Assembly: GCA_016841005.1 (NCBI GenBank)
Contig: JAEORG010000090.1
Span: 1-52,492, forward strand
Reading direction: 5' to 3'
Length of the DNA stretch: 52,492 nucleotides
DNA from: Candidatus Thorarchaeota archaeon
GTDB lineage: Archaea; Asgardarchaeota; Thorarchaeia; Thorarchaeales; Thorarchaeaceae
How positions within the stretch are numbered: position 1 is the first letter of the stretch; every line of letters begins with the position of its first letter. The notes beneath the pieces were generated by a model. The model had not been told where the DNA came from and made no database searches. It saw only the letters and a program-made list of their open reading frames with translations. Made by a program: the position numbers and the translations under genes. This document shows, piece by piece, positions 35,209-43,454 of this stretch.

Positions 35209-36555
35209 CTATTCACCTTGGATTCCTGCTTTGCCTATTGCTCTATATTCAAAGCCAGCTTCCTCGATTTTCTCTTGGATATACATATCACGTCCATCAA
35301 CGATGGTCGGAGTTCTCATGATCTTGGAGAGATCATTAAGATTGAGGTCCTTGTAATCTTGGTGCTTTGTAACCAATACCAAGCAGTCTGAATCCTCAGC
35401 AGCTTTCATGATATCTCTGACTATTTCATGATCGCTGAATTCCCAGTCACGAACATACGGGTCATGTAGAACTACCTTGGCACCTCTAGCTTGAAGTTCA
35501 TTTAGAAGTGCAGCTGCAGGTGTATTTCTAGTATCATCAGAGTTCTCGAGATATGCAATACCGAGAATCGTAATATTCGCTCCTCGCAATGAACGTCCTC
35601 TTTTCTCAAGTGCATCTGCAATCAAGTGCGTCATATGGACGGGCATGTGATTATTGACTCTTCGACCCAAGGAAATGAGCTCAGGTTCAATATACCATGA
35701 ACCGTACTTGTAGTGTCCATAACGAAGTAACCAGGGATCTTTGGGAAGGCAATGCCCTCCAACTCCTGATCCTGGTAGATGCATCATTCTATCATGTCGT
35801 TTGTTAATCAGCTCAATGATCTCGAAGATGTTCACTCCAAAGCTTTCTGCAAGCAATGCCATCTCGTTTGCAAATGCAATATTCACATCTCGATAGGTAT
35901 TCTCGATAGTCTTACATAATTCTGCACTAAGTGTGTCTGTAACAGAGATTTCTTTCTTGACAATTTTAGAGTACATTTCAACGGCTCTTTCTGTGCTTCT
36001 TGGAGTTATTCCTCCAACAACCCTTGGCATGTTGACGATATATTCCAGAAGTTTTCCAGGCATCACGCGTTCATAGGAGAAGGCAAGATCAAAATCCTGT
36101 CCTCCTTTCAGATTAGATACTTCTTCTATTATCTTCTGAACGACATTCTGGGTAGTTCCTGGCGCAACTGTCGATTCAACAATGACTATAGCTCCTTTCT
36201 TTATTCTCTCGCCAATATTCTTACTCACTTCTCGAAGGGATTCATATCTAGGCATGTGTTGAGAATCTGTTGGAGTCTGCACATCAATGAGGATGATGTC
36301 TGCATCCTTTAGGATGTTTATATCGTCCGTAACTCTGAAAGTTCCTTTAGCGACAACTTTTGTAATCAGTTCATCAAGACCTGGCTCGTCACCTTCAAAG
36401 GGGGATTTTCCATTATTAAGAAGATCAATCTTCCATCCAGAGCGCGTTGACCTCCTCTGTAATCCAGTAACATCATATCCATCTACATCTGCCAGCAAAG
36501 CAGCAGCTGGAATTCCAACATAACCCATTCCGATGACGACAATCTTGGTTGTCAT
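35209..36555 (-). CDS. UDP-sugar 6-dehydrogenase (UDP-ManNAc/UDP-glucose dehydrogenase family)
   Basis: This 448-residue enzyme oxidises C6 of a UDP-sugar to the uronic acid with two NAD. Visible motifs are KIVVIGMGYVGIPAAALLA for NAD binding, STVAPGTT, ERVMPGKLL, the catalytic lysine in AELCKTIENTYRDVNIAFANE (Lys215) and the thiol nucleophile Cys269 in GSGVGGHCLPKDP. The third domain contains GIAYLENSDDTRNTPA and DPYV. The RVMPGK pattern and HCLPKDP fit UDP-N-acetylmannosamine or GlcNAc dehydrogenases (WecC/WbpA-like) as well as Ugd, so the substrate stays open. ATG at 36555 is preceded by AGAGG nine bases away. It is followed by the SDR gene, a likely pathway partner. Confidence 0.9.
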   Translation of the reverse strand: MTTKIVVIGMGYVGIPAAALLADVDGYDVTGLQRRSTRSGWKIDLLNNGKSPFEGDEPGLDELITKVVAKGTFRVTDDINILKDADIILIDVQTPTDSQHMPRYESLREVSKNIGERIKKGAIVIVESTVAPGTTQNVVQKIIEEVSNLKGGQDFDLAFSYERVMPGKLLEYIVNMPRVVGGITPRSTERAVEMYSKIVKKEISVTDTLSAELCKTIENTYRDVNIAFANEMALLAESFGVNIFEIIELINKRHDRMMHLPGSGVGGHCLPKDPWLLRYGHYKYGSWYIEPELISLGRRVNNHMPVHMTHLIADALEKRGRSLRGANITILGIAYLENSDDTRNTPAAALLNELQARGAKVVLHDPYVRDWEFSDHEIVRDIMKAAEDSDCLVLVTKHQDYKDLNLNDLSKIMRTPTIVDGRDMYIQEKIEEAGFEYRAIGKAGIQGE

Positions 36556-36945
36556 TAATTTGGCCTCTGTTTATATCGGTAGTGACGCAGCAGGAAAATA
36601 AACCATTGAAAAGGTTTACTCTAGTACAGAAGTCATACTACTATTCTTGTTTCACTGGACCCTTTCGGTGAGAGAGAACTACAAGGGTGTCATCTACAGA
36701 ACGATCTAACTTTGAATGTTTCCTTGGCAGAAGTATTGTCCTCATGAGATGGGTTGATCTTTGCAGTGATCATTTCTGTTTCAACTATACCTGCAGGTAT
36801 ATACTTTGATTTCGATGCCAGTCAAATTATGTGGAGTAACTCAGTTCTTGTTGTATCCAAAATCAAGTCTCAGACTTCTCAACAGGGAATCTTCCTATAA
36901 CCTCGTGGCATCAGACTTGGCATCTTCAATAGAAAGTGGAGTGAA
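36556..36945. other. 390-base gap between UDP-sugar dehydrogenase and GT2
   Basis: Besides the ribosome site of the dehydrogenase it holds a perfect 16-bp palindrome (36786-36801) and a 34-codon minus-strand ORF (36641-36745) beginning MRTILLPRKHSKLDRSV, which I cannot assign. No RNA gene is seen. Confidence 0.4.
36786..36801. promoter_or_regulatory. Perfect 16-bp palindrome, possible operator
   Basis: TATACCTGCAGGTATA reads identically on both strands and lies in a non-coding gap, 230 bases upstream of the UDP-sugar dehydrogenase start on the minus strand. It could bind a dimeric regulator; no second copy was noticed. Confidence 0.35.
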
Positions 36946-37752
36946 TTAGTTTACTTCCTTTGCTTCGCGAATTCTTCGAGCCCTTTCGGACTCATGGATT
37001 ACTTTTCTTTTGATTGCGGGGTTTTTTTTGAAATTGAATCCTTTAACTAACATAGATAGCGCTTTCAGTATTATACATTTGATTGATGTAATTCCATAAC
37101 CGATTATACCCTTGACTACTCTTGATACTCTATCATCAAAATATGTGACTCTAATTGGCATTTCAAGAATATTGTATCCATTCCAAGCAACATCCATCAA
37201 CATCTCATGACTAAATGCCGGTAAACCTAGAAGGTTCAAGTTGGCAGCTAAATTTCCGGTCATTGCTCGAAAGCCCGATTCTGCATCTGTAATTCTAATT
37301 CCTGTTAAGATGCTCATGAAAAGTGCCATCAACTTATTGCTTGTTCTTATGAGCACTGGGACTACCGAATGTGAGTTTATGAATCTAGACCCTATCACCA
37401 TATCTCCTTGTTTTCTTAGGATTGGTCTAATGATACTTGATAAATCCGAGCTATGATGTTGACCATCGGCATCCAGAGTACATACAATATCTGGAGAGTA
37501 CATAAGCGAAATGTCAATGCAGGTCTTTATCGCTTGTCCTACACCCATATTATCCTCGTGCTTTACAACTACATCTGCACCTGCATTTATAGCAGCTATT
37601 GTTGTCAAATCTGACGATCCATCGTCTACAACAATCACTACGGTTTGCAAATCATTGGGAACATTCGGAAAAATATCTGAGATCACCTTTCCTATTGTTT
37701 TCTCTTCATTATAGGCAGGTAAAGCAATGCAGATTTTTCCCACAATTATCAT
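36946..37752 (-). CDS. GT2 glycosyltransferase, dolichol-phosphate-mannose-synthase-like
   Basis: This 268-residue GT2 enzyme has ICIALPAYNEEKTIGKVI, VVDDGSSDLT, the metal-binding LDADGQHHSSDL, GSRFINSHSVVP and DAESGFRAMT, which place it with polyprenyl-phosphate sugar synthases. The C-terminal part has no convincing membrane pair, so it is probably peripheral. ATG at 37752 is used; GTG at 37743 is an alternative. It is preceded on the same strand by a GT4 gene 64 bases away. With the GT2 at 4703-5383 it gives the locus two possible suppliers of lipid-linked monosaccharide for the GT-C enzymes. Confidence 0.9.
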   Translation of the reverse strand: MIIVGKICIALPAYNEEKTIGKVISDIFPNVPNDLQTVVIVVDDGSSDLTTIAAINAGADVVVKHEDNMGVGQAIKTCIDISLMYSPDIVCTLDADGQHHSSDLSSIIRPILRKQGDMVIGSRFINSHSVVPVLIRTSNKLMALFMSILTGIRITDAESGFRAMTGNLAANLNLLGLPAFSHEMLMDVAWNGYNILEMPIRVTYFDDRVSRVVKGIIGYGITSIKCIILKALSMLVKGFNFKKNPAIKRKVIHESERARRIREAKEVN

Positions 37753-37816
37753 CTATCCGCTTGAATTTCAATGATGATATTTTTCTGTTCTAATAAACTG
37801 ACCTGTCCTGTGTTCG

Positions 37817-39031
37817 CTATTTTCTTGGGAATGAGTGAAAACTCAGAGATTCTCTTTTTTTCTTCATGAGTTCTTCCTGTAATATCCTTTCGAAGCGATC
37901 AGTAATTTCAGTCCAATTAAAAGTAGATGCAATTCTTACAGCATTTGATTGTTGTGCTAAATAGAAACGTCTGCTCTTTGCCAGGCTATCTGCAACATCA
38001 ACTGTTTCTTCAGGTGTTGAGATATAGATTAGACCACTATTGCTACCAAATTCCCTTACTAATCCTGGTAACTTGGTAGCGATAACCGGTTTTCCGCATC
38101 CAAGATACTCATACATTTTAATTGGAACTATATGATTCATAACGTCGTTTCTATGTGCTGGGAGAATACAAACATCAGCTGCTGCAATATACTCTGGTAT
38201 CGATTCATATGGCACCCATTGCAGTATTTGGATATGATCGTTTCTTTTGGATAGTTTCTCTAATGAAGAATACATATCTCCTTTCCCTACGACAAGCAAA
38301 TGCAAATTAGAATTTTCCTTTTCTAGTTCAGCAGCAACTTCAATTAATCCACTAAATTTGTAAATCCATCCCATGAAAAACAGGACAAAATCTCTTTCAT
38401 TATATCCCAGCTTGGAACGGATTTCTAAACCTGAAACCTGAGGATTGAATTTGGATGTGTCAATTCCTGCAGATACTACTTCAGGGGTTTTCCTTGAATA
38501 GAGTCTTCGTACATAGTCTGCCAGAGCTTTGTTAATCACTAGAACCCTATCAGCAATCATGATATTCCTTTTTTCAACCGCTACTCCTAATGGTTTCAAC
38601 CAATTTTCTTGGATGAGTGTTGGCAAACTGTCGATTAGATAGTAGACAAAACTGAGAGAAAATACTCTGCACAATCGAGCTGCTATATTAGAGTTGAGTA
38701 ATCCCAGACCTACTACGACATCTGGCTTGAAGGAAATTATCTGTCTAAGAATCTCTACAAGATGAAACAAAATTAGAAAGAAGTAAGTGAGATATGGAAT
38801 TCTAACCATTCCAGGTCGTACTACTTCAATGATTTGTCCTTGTGATTTGCCTTCTGCAGAGAAGATCATCCGTTTTGAATAGAGGGATCGCTGCTGAGAA
38901 TTCTTCCAATCTATGTCAAAGTCAATTATCCTGATGGTATGTCCTTTGCATTGAAGTCTCTCCATTAAGTGGTGTTGCTGGTGTGGTCCTCTATCTATCC
39001 AGCTTGATTCCTGAACCAGCAAGACTCTCAT
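37817..39031 (-). CDS. GT4-family glycosyltransferase
   Basis: This 404-residue GT-B enzyme starts MRVLLVQESSWIDRGPHQQHHLM and has a hydrophobic patch (YLTYFFLILFHLVEILRQII) in the acceptor domain. The donor domain includes FVLFFMGWIYKFSGLIEVAA, LLVVGKGDMYSSL, IPEYIAAADVCILPAH and NHIVPIKMYEYLGCGKPVIAT, a WbuB-like signature keeping the second Glu (KMYEYL). The ATG at 39031 follows GGAAGTGA. It diverges from the SDR gene at 39126 across 94 bases containing a symmetric-looking TATA region. Donor and acceptor cannot be assigned. Confidence 0.88.
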   Translation of the reverse strand: MRVLLVQESSWIDRGPHQQHHLMERLQCKGHTIRIIDFDIDWKNSQQRSLYSKRMIFSAEGKSQGQIIEVVRPGMVRIPYLTYFFLILFHLVEILRQIISFKPDVVVGLGLLNSNIAARLCRVFSLSFVYYLIDSLPTLIQENWLKPLGVAVEKRNIMIADRVLVINKALADYVRRLYSRKTPEVVSAGIDTSKFNPQVSGLEIRSKLGYNERDFVLFFMGWIYKFSGLIEVAAELEKENSNLHLLVVGKGDMYSSLEKLSKRNDHIQILQWVPYESIPEYIAAADVCILPAHRNDVMNHIVPIKMYEYLGCGKPVIATKLPGLVREFGSNSGLIYISTPEETVDVADSLAKSRRFYLAQQSNAVRIASTFNWTEITDRFERILQEELMKKKRESLSFHSFPRK

Positions 39032-39080
39032 TACTTCACTTCCAGCCGCAACAGAAGCATATGTTAGAAATGCGAGGATA

Positions 39081-39088
39081 TTATAAAC
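39081..39088 (+). promoter_or_regulatory. TATA box in the divergent SDR/GT4 promoter region
   Basis: TTATAAAC lies 37 bases before the ATG of the plus-strand SDR at 39126. Read on the other strand it gives GTTTATAAT, 50 bases from the GT4 start at 39031, so both genes may use this 94-base region. Confidence 0.5.
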
Positions 39089-39125
39089 ATGTAGTACTCG
39101 TCATTGGTTCAAAGAGGTCAATAGA

Positions 39126-40040
39126 ATGTATCATATCTTAGTGACAGGCGGTCAAGGATTTATAGGAAAGAACTTGATTCACGAGCTACGCCAAAGAGGC
39201 AATAAGGTCATACCTTGTGATGTTCTCCACTCCTCTGACCCTGATTATGTAAGATGCGATGTTAGTAAGTACCGACATATTGAACGGATACTTGAAAATC
39301 AAGACATCGATTATGTATACCATGCCGCTGCAGAATATGGTCGATGGAATGGAGAGGATCATTATGAAAATCTCTGGCTAACCAACTGTGTGGGAACTAA
39401 GAACATACTGACAGCTCAAGCCAAATATGGATTCAAGATGGTGTTCTTCGGCAGCGCTGAAGTCTATGGTGATTTTGATGGTGTAATGAAAGAAGATGTT
39501 ATGGAAAAAGTGCCTATCAAACAAATGAATGACTATGCTATATCAAAATGGGCAAATGAACTTCAAATTCGCAATTCTGCTTTAATGCATAATACAGAGT
39601 CTGTTATTGTCCGCTTGTTCAATGTTTATGGTCCTCATGAACACTATAGCCCCTACAGAGGAGTTGTTCCTGTTTTTATTTATCGAGGTTTAAGTGGCCT
39701 ACCGTACACGGTATACAAAGGACACAAACGAACCTTCGAATATGTGGACGATATAGCAAGAACCCTAGCAAACATTCCTGATCTTTTCAATCCTGGGGAG
39801 ATTTATAATCTTGGTAGCAGCACTCAATACACGATTGAGGATCTCTCTCTCTTAATTATGAGATACACTGGACATGACAAGAGGTTGATTGAATTCAAAG
39901 GTGAGGAATCATTTACAACACGTTCCAAGATTGCTGATTGCTCAAAAGCTGAGAAAGACCTAAATCATAAGATTACAATTTCGCTCGAAGAGGGAATCAA
40001 GAGGACTGTTGACTGGTTCCGAAGAGAATACCGATTATGA
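39126..40040 (+). CDS. NAD-dependent sugar epimerase/dehydratase
   Basis: This 304-residue extended SDR has YHILVTGGQGFIGKNLI for NAD binding, VYHAAAEYGRWNGE, the active-site region FFGSAEVYGDFDG and DYAISKWANEL (Tyr-x3-Lys), then RLFNVYGPHEHYSPYRGVVP and RTFEYVDDIA. This is the epimerase/4,6-dehydratase group acting on nucleotide sugars; the exact substrate is unclear. ATG at 39126 has GAGG at 39114-39117 eight bases upstream and a TATA box. Its stop overlaps the next gene start as ATGA, so the two SDRs are made together and may catalyse successive steps. Confidence 0.87.
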   Translation: MYHILVTGGQGFIGKNLIHELRQRGNKVIPCDVLHSSDPDYVRCDVSKYRHIERILENQDIDYVYHAAAEYGRWNGEDHYENLWLTNCVGTKNILTAQAKYGFKMVFFGSAEVYGDFDGVMKEDVMEKVPIKQMNDYAISKWANELQIRNSALMHNTESVIVRLFNVYGPHEHYSPYRGVVPVFIYRGLSGLPYTVYKGHKRTFEYVDDIARTLANIPDLFNPGEIYNLGSSTQYTIEDLSLLIMRYTGHDKRLIEFKGEESFTTRSKIADCSKAEKDLNHKITISLEEGIKRTVDWFRREYRL

Positions 40041-41065
40041 GGGATCTAAGAATGGATATTGACACGGTTCTGAAACATTATACTGACAAAGTAGTTCTTG
40101 TTACTGGCGGAGCTGGCTGCATTGGACGAAATCTTACTAAGAAACTAATCGAAGCATCTGCCAAAAAAATCATGATTCTCGATGATTTGTCCGCTTCATA
40201 TAAATGGAATGTCCCAAAAGATGAGTCCGTAGAGTTCATTCAGGGAAGCATATTAGATGAGCAGAAGCTGAAACAGGCTTTCTATATGCACCCAGATTAT
40301 GTATTTCATCTAGCTGCTCATTTTGCTAATCAGAACAGCATCGAGCATCCTGAAACCGACTTGATGGTAAATGGACTAGGCACTTTGAAAATTCTTGAAT
40401 ACTCTCGTTTGACAGAACCTGAAGGAGTTGTTTTTGCCTCTTCTGGTTGCTCCGTATATGGAAGCTATGCTCCTCTTCCGTTTAAGGAGGATTTCGTTTC
40501 CTTATCACTAGACACTCCATATCAAATTCACAAATTACTAGGCGAACTTTACTGTAATCATTATTTTCATCTATATGATTTACCGATATCAATCGGACGC
40601 TTCTTCAATGTTTACGGACCAGGAGAGGTTCCTGGTAGATATCGGAATGTGATACCTAATTTCTTTTGGAGTGCGATGCATGACAAACCCCTAACGATAA
40701 CTGGAACTGGAGAAGAAACTCGTGATTTTGCATATGTTGAAGATATCGTAGAAGGAGTACTCAAGATGGGTGTTGTCGAAGCTGCCAGAGGTGAATCAAT
40801 TAATTTAGCCTCTAGTTCAGAAACCGCTATACACGAATTAGCAGAAATGATTAATGAAATAGCAGGTAATAGTGCTGGAGTCACATATCTTCCCAAGCGA
40901 GAGTGGGACAAGTCTACTAGACGGCTTGCTTCAATTGAGAAGGCTAGGGAACTTATCGCGTATAACCCTCAAACAAAATTGAAAGATGGACTGAAACAAG
41001 TTTACAGATGGTTGTTGGATAACAAATCACTTATTGAAAAATCCGTCGAAAAGTATGACCAATGA
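40037..41065 (+). CDS. NAD-dependent sugar epimerase (GalE-like SDR)
   Basis: This extended SDR of up to 342 residues has VVLVTGGAGCIGRNLTKKLI, FHLAAHFANQNSIEHPETDL, FASSGCSVYGSYAPLP and YQIHKLLGELY, where Tyr-x3-Lys is preserved. FFNVYGPGEVPGRYRNVIP and GTGEETRDFAYVEDIVEG also fit UDP-glucose 4-epimerase-like enzymes. ATG at 40037 overlaps the previous stop by 4 bases; ATG at 40052 also fits, since GAGGGATC lies just before it. Downstream, after 48 bases, comes the pyruvyltransferase gene. The pair of SDRs and the transferase probably form one operon for a modified sugar. Confidence 0.87.
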   Translation: MRDLRMDIDTVLKHYTDKVVLVTGGAGCIGRNLTKKLIEASAKKIMILDDLSASYKWNVPKDESVEFIQGSILDEQKLKQAFYMHPDYVFHLAAHFANQNSIEHPETDLMVNGLGTLKILEYSRLTEPEGVVFASSGCSVYGSYAPLPFKEDFVSLSLDTPYQIHKLLGELYCNHYFHLYDLPISIGRFFNVYGPGEVPGRYRNVIPNFFWSAMHDKPLTITGTGEETRDFAYVEDIVEGVLKMGVVEAARGESINLASSSETAIHELAEMINEIAGNSAGVTYLPKREWDKSTRRLASIEKARELIAYNPQTKLKDGLKQVYRWLLDNKSLIEKSVEKYDQ

Positions 41066-41113
41066 TATGCGTCACAATGACCAAATAAGTGAAATTATTG
41101 GAGATGACTGTTC

Positions 41114-42265
41114 TTGAACTTGAAGTCCTCCCTTCTCCTTTTAGGACACATTGGATCCTATAATGCAGGTGATGATGCGGTCTGCCTTTCATTTATCAAA
41201 ACTCTCTCTGAATTATCACTTCCAATTCGAAGAGTGTACGTACAAGCAAATAATGATTACATAAAGTCGCACATTACAACAAATAGTGTTTTACTCAGAA
41301 GAGGCATTAACCAACTACTACCAGCTTTTATAGAATCCAAATATATTGTTCTCAATGGTGGTGATTACCTAGATGATTTTGGGTCTAGAAAGAGGCGACT
41401 GCGAGCCTTCATTCTTATTCTTTTGATTTCTATTTTGGCATTTTTGTTAGGCAAGCAATTCCTTATTATTAATAATGGAATACGTTCCACATCAGTTTTT
41501 GGCAATAGTTTGATCAAGATAATATTGACTCTCACAAAAGTCGCAAGTGTAAGAGACGCTTATTCTTTGAATCTTGTGAAAGACTTAGGAATGACAGAAA
41601 TAGGTTTGGGATTTGACACAGCTGTTTTACATGGATATTTCACGAAACAAAACTTCGACTACAAAATACCTTCCTCAGCTAAGGAGAGGAGAATACTAGG
41701 CATATCACTAACCCCATTTTATATGAATTTCTTCTCAAAGAAGCATCTGGATTTGTTGATATCTGATAAATTCTCACAGGCTTTGAACAGCTTTCTAGCG
41801 AAATGGACTGACACTCATATTTGGTTTTTCTCATTCAACACCAGTCAAAGAGCAGGAGACATCCGTAGTATCAAACATGTACTCTCAAGAATCAAAGATG
41901 AGTATCAAGATCGTTTGAGGATAATTGAATATGATGGGCATATCGAGAAATTTCTTACTAACCTCGAAAAGGTTGATTTATTTCTTACATGCAAATATCA
42001 TTCAATTATCTTTTCATTTATGTTAGCGAAGCCTATGATCATATTCCTCTACCATCCGAAATGTTTCGCGTTGTACAAGGAACTTGGACTTGCTGTTGAT
42101 GCAAAACTATCCATCAAGCAAGTTCTGAATAATTCCTTAGGAGATTCACTTCATCAACTTCAGAGTGATCCTAGAAAATTCATTCCCATAATGAGCCTTG
42201 AAAATGCCCAAACGCGAGCAATAGAAGGAATAAGGTGGTGTTTCAATTTTCAACAAAGAAAATAG
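41114..42265 (+). CDS. Polysaccharide pyruvyltransferase family protein
   Basis: This 383-residue member of the PS_pyruv_trans family (PssM/CsaB-like) would transfer pyruvate from phosphoenolpyruvate as a ketal onto a glycan sugar. It shows the family opening LLLLGHIGSYNAGDDAVCLSFI with the G-x-x-N-x-G-D-D pattern, then YIVLNGGDYLDDFG, a helix region (RAFILILLISILAFLLGKQFLI) leading to NNGIRS, VRDAYSLNLVKDLG, and the late TCKYHSIIFSFMLAKPMIIF with the conserved His. The TTG start at 41114 has GGAGAT at 41100-41105. It overlaps the next GT4 gene by 31 bases, implying coupled translation. Pyruvyl ketals add negative charge and in bacteria can anchor SLH proteins. Confidence 0.85.
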   Translation: MNLKSSLLLLGHIGSYNAGDDAVCLSFIKTLSELSLPIRRVYVQANNDYIKSHITTNSVLLRRGINQLLPAFIESKYIVLNGGDYLDDFGSRKRRLRAFILILLISILAFLLGKQFLIINNGIRSTSVFGNSLIKIILTLTKVASVRDAYSLNLVKDLGMTEIGLGFDTAVLHGYFTKQNFDYKIPSSAKERRILGISLTPFYMNFFSKKHLDLLISDKFSQALNSFLAKWTDTHIWFFSFNTSQRAGDIRSIKHVLSRIKDEYQDRLRIIEYDGHIEKFLTNLEKVDLFLTCKYHSIIFSFMLAKPMIIFLYHPKCFALYKELGLAVDAKLSIKQVLNNSLGDSLHQLQSDPRKFIPIMSLENAQTRAIEGIRWCFNFQQRK

Positions 42266-43413
42266 TCGTCTTTCAACCATATGATGTGGTTGGTAGTATT
42301 CAAGATAGATCCCTTGAAGTCGCAAAATATGTGCGGCAAATAGGTATTGATACTGTGTTCGTAGTACCACGCAATGATGGATATTTCAGCAGGAAAGCAA
42401 AAGAGAATGGGTTTAAGGTGTATAAGGTGTCTATCCGTAGACCTCCATATACTAGGACCGCTATTGACTACTTGATTCTTCTCGTTTGGGCGTTTGGGAT
42501 TATTCGAGAGATTTTTTTGGCGTATCAAATATTGAAGAGAGAAGTTCCTGATCTTATTCAGATCAATGGATTCGTTTGTATTCAAGAGGCATTTGCTGCC
42601 ATATTATATCAAAGAAGAATTTCTATCTGGAATCTGATAGGTACTACGTATCCCCGATTTTTGATTTTGTGTTTTTCCTTTTTGATTAGGTTACAAAAAA
42701 AACGTATATTTGTTTCAAGGAGACTGATACCCTACTACTTTGGTTACGCATCTGATGTGGTTATTCGGGAACCCGTGAATATCGACAAATTCAAACCCAT
42801 AAAGCTTGAAACACCTCATCCTCTGATTCCAATAGAGCTTGACCCCTCTACAAAACTCATAGGATTTGTTGGATCAATTTCTCCTGTAAAAGGACTTGAA
42901 TATCTAATACCTGCTTTTTCTAAAGTGATGGCTAAAATGCCAAGCACAAAATTGTTGATAATAGGTGGCAAATTAGAATCTCAAATTTCATATTACCGAA
43001 AGATTGTCATGTTGGTTTCCCAGTACAATCTTGACAATTCTGTCTTATTCTTGGGGCACATCTCTCATAATGAGCTTCCCTCACTTCTAAATCAATTGGA
43101 TGTCTTTGTATCTTCATCACTTTATGAAGGAACTCCAGTCAGCATTCTTGAAGCAATGGCATGTGAAATACCAGTAGTTGCTACAGAGGTAGGTGGTGTT
43201 CCAGATCAGGTTGTTAATGACTTGACTGGTTTCTTGGTTCCTCCTAGAGATGTAGATGCTTTAAGCAATGCATTGGTCAACATGTTAAACGACCAAGAGC
43301 TGCGAGAGAAAATGGGATTTGAAGGGCGGAAACGGATTGAGGGACTATATTCGTTGAAGGGGTGCTTGGCTGCATATAGACGGGAATATGCCCTCCTTCT
43401 TTCAAATTCATGA
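42235..43413 (+). CDS. GT4-family glycosyltransferase
   Basis: This 392-residue GT-B enzyme opens KKIVVFQPYDVVGSIQDRSLEVA, with LIQINGFVCIQEAFAAIL in the acceptor domain. The donor domain has KLIGFVGSISPVKGLEYLIP, LLIIGGKLES, LPSLLNQLDVFVSSSLYEG and the E-x7-E motif in EGTPVSILEAMACEIPVVAT. Two GTG codons in series (42235 and 42238) may start it; an AAGGA lies a few bases upstream. It overlaps the pyruvyltransferase by 31 bases and ends convergent to the GT4 on the other strand with 41 bases between. Confidence 0.88.
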   Translation: MVFQFSTKKIVVFQPYDVVGSIQDRSLEVAKYVRQIGIDTVFVVPRNDGYFSRKAKENGFKVYKVSIRRPPYTRTAIDYLILLVWAFGIIREIFLAYQILKREVPDLIQINGFVCIQEAFAAILYQRRISIWNLIGTTYPRFLILCFSFLIRLQKKRIFVSRRLIPYYFGYASDVVIREPVNIDKFKPIKLETPHPLIPIELDPSTKLIGFVGSISPVKGLEYLIPAFSKVMAKMPSTKLLIIGGKLESQISYYRKIVMLVSQYNLDNSVLFLGHISHNELPSLLNQLDVFVSSSLYEGTPVSILEAMACEIPVVATEVGGVPDQVVNDLTGFLVPPRDVDALSNALVNMLNDQELREKMGFEGRKRIEGLYSLKGCLAAYRREYALLLSNS

Positions 43414-43454
43414 ATAAATCCGAATTTAGAAATACGCATACGATTGATCTGAAA

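Noticed and set aside
36641..36745. 34-codon minus-strand ORF MRTILLPRKHSKLDRSV
   Set aside because: It has an ATG and plausible composition but no ribosome site and no recognisable family; an overlapping frame looks equally plausible.
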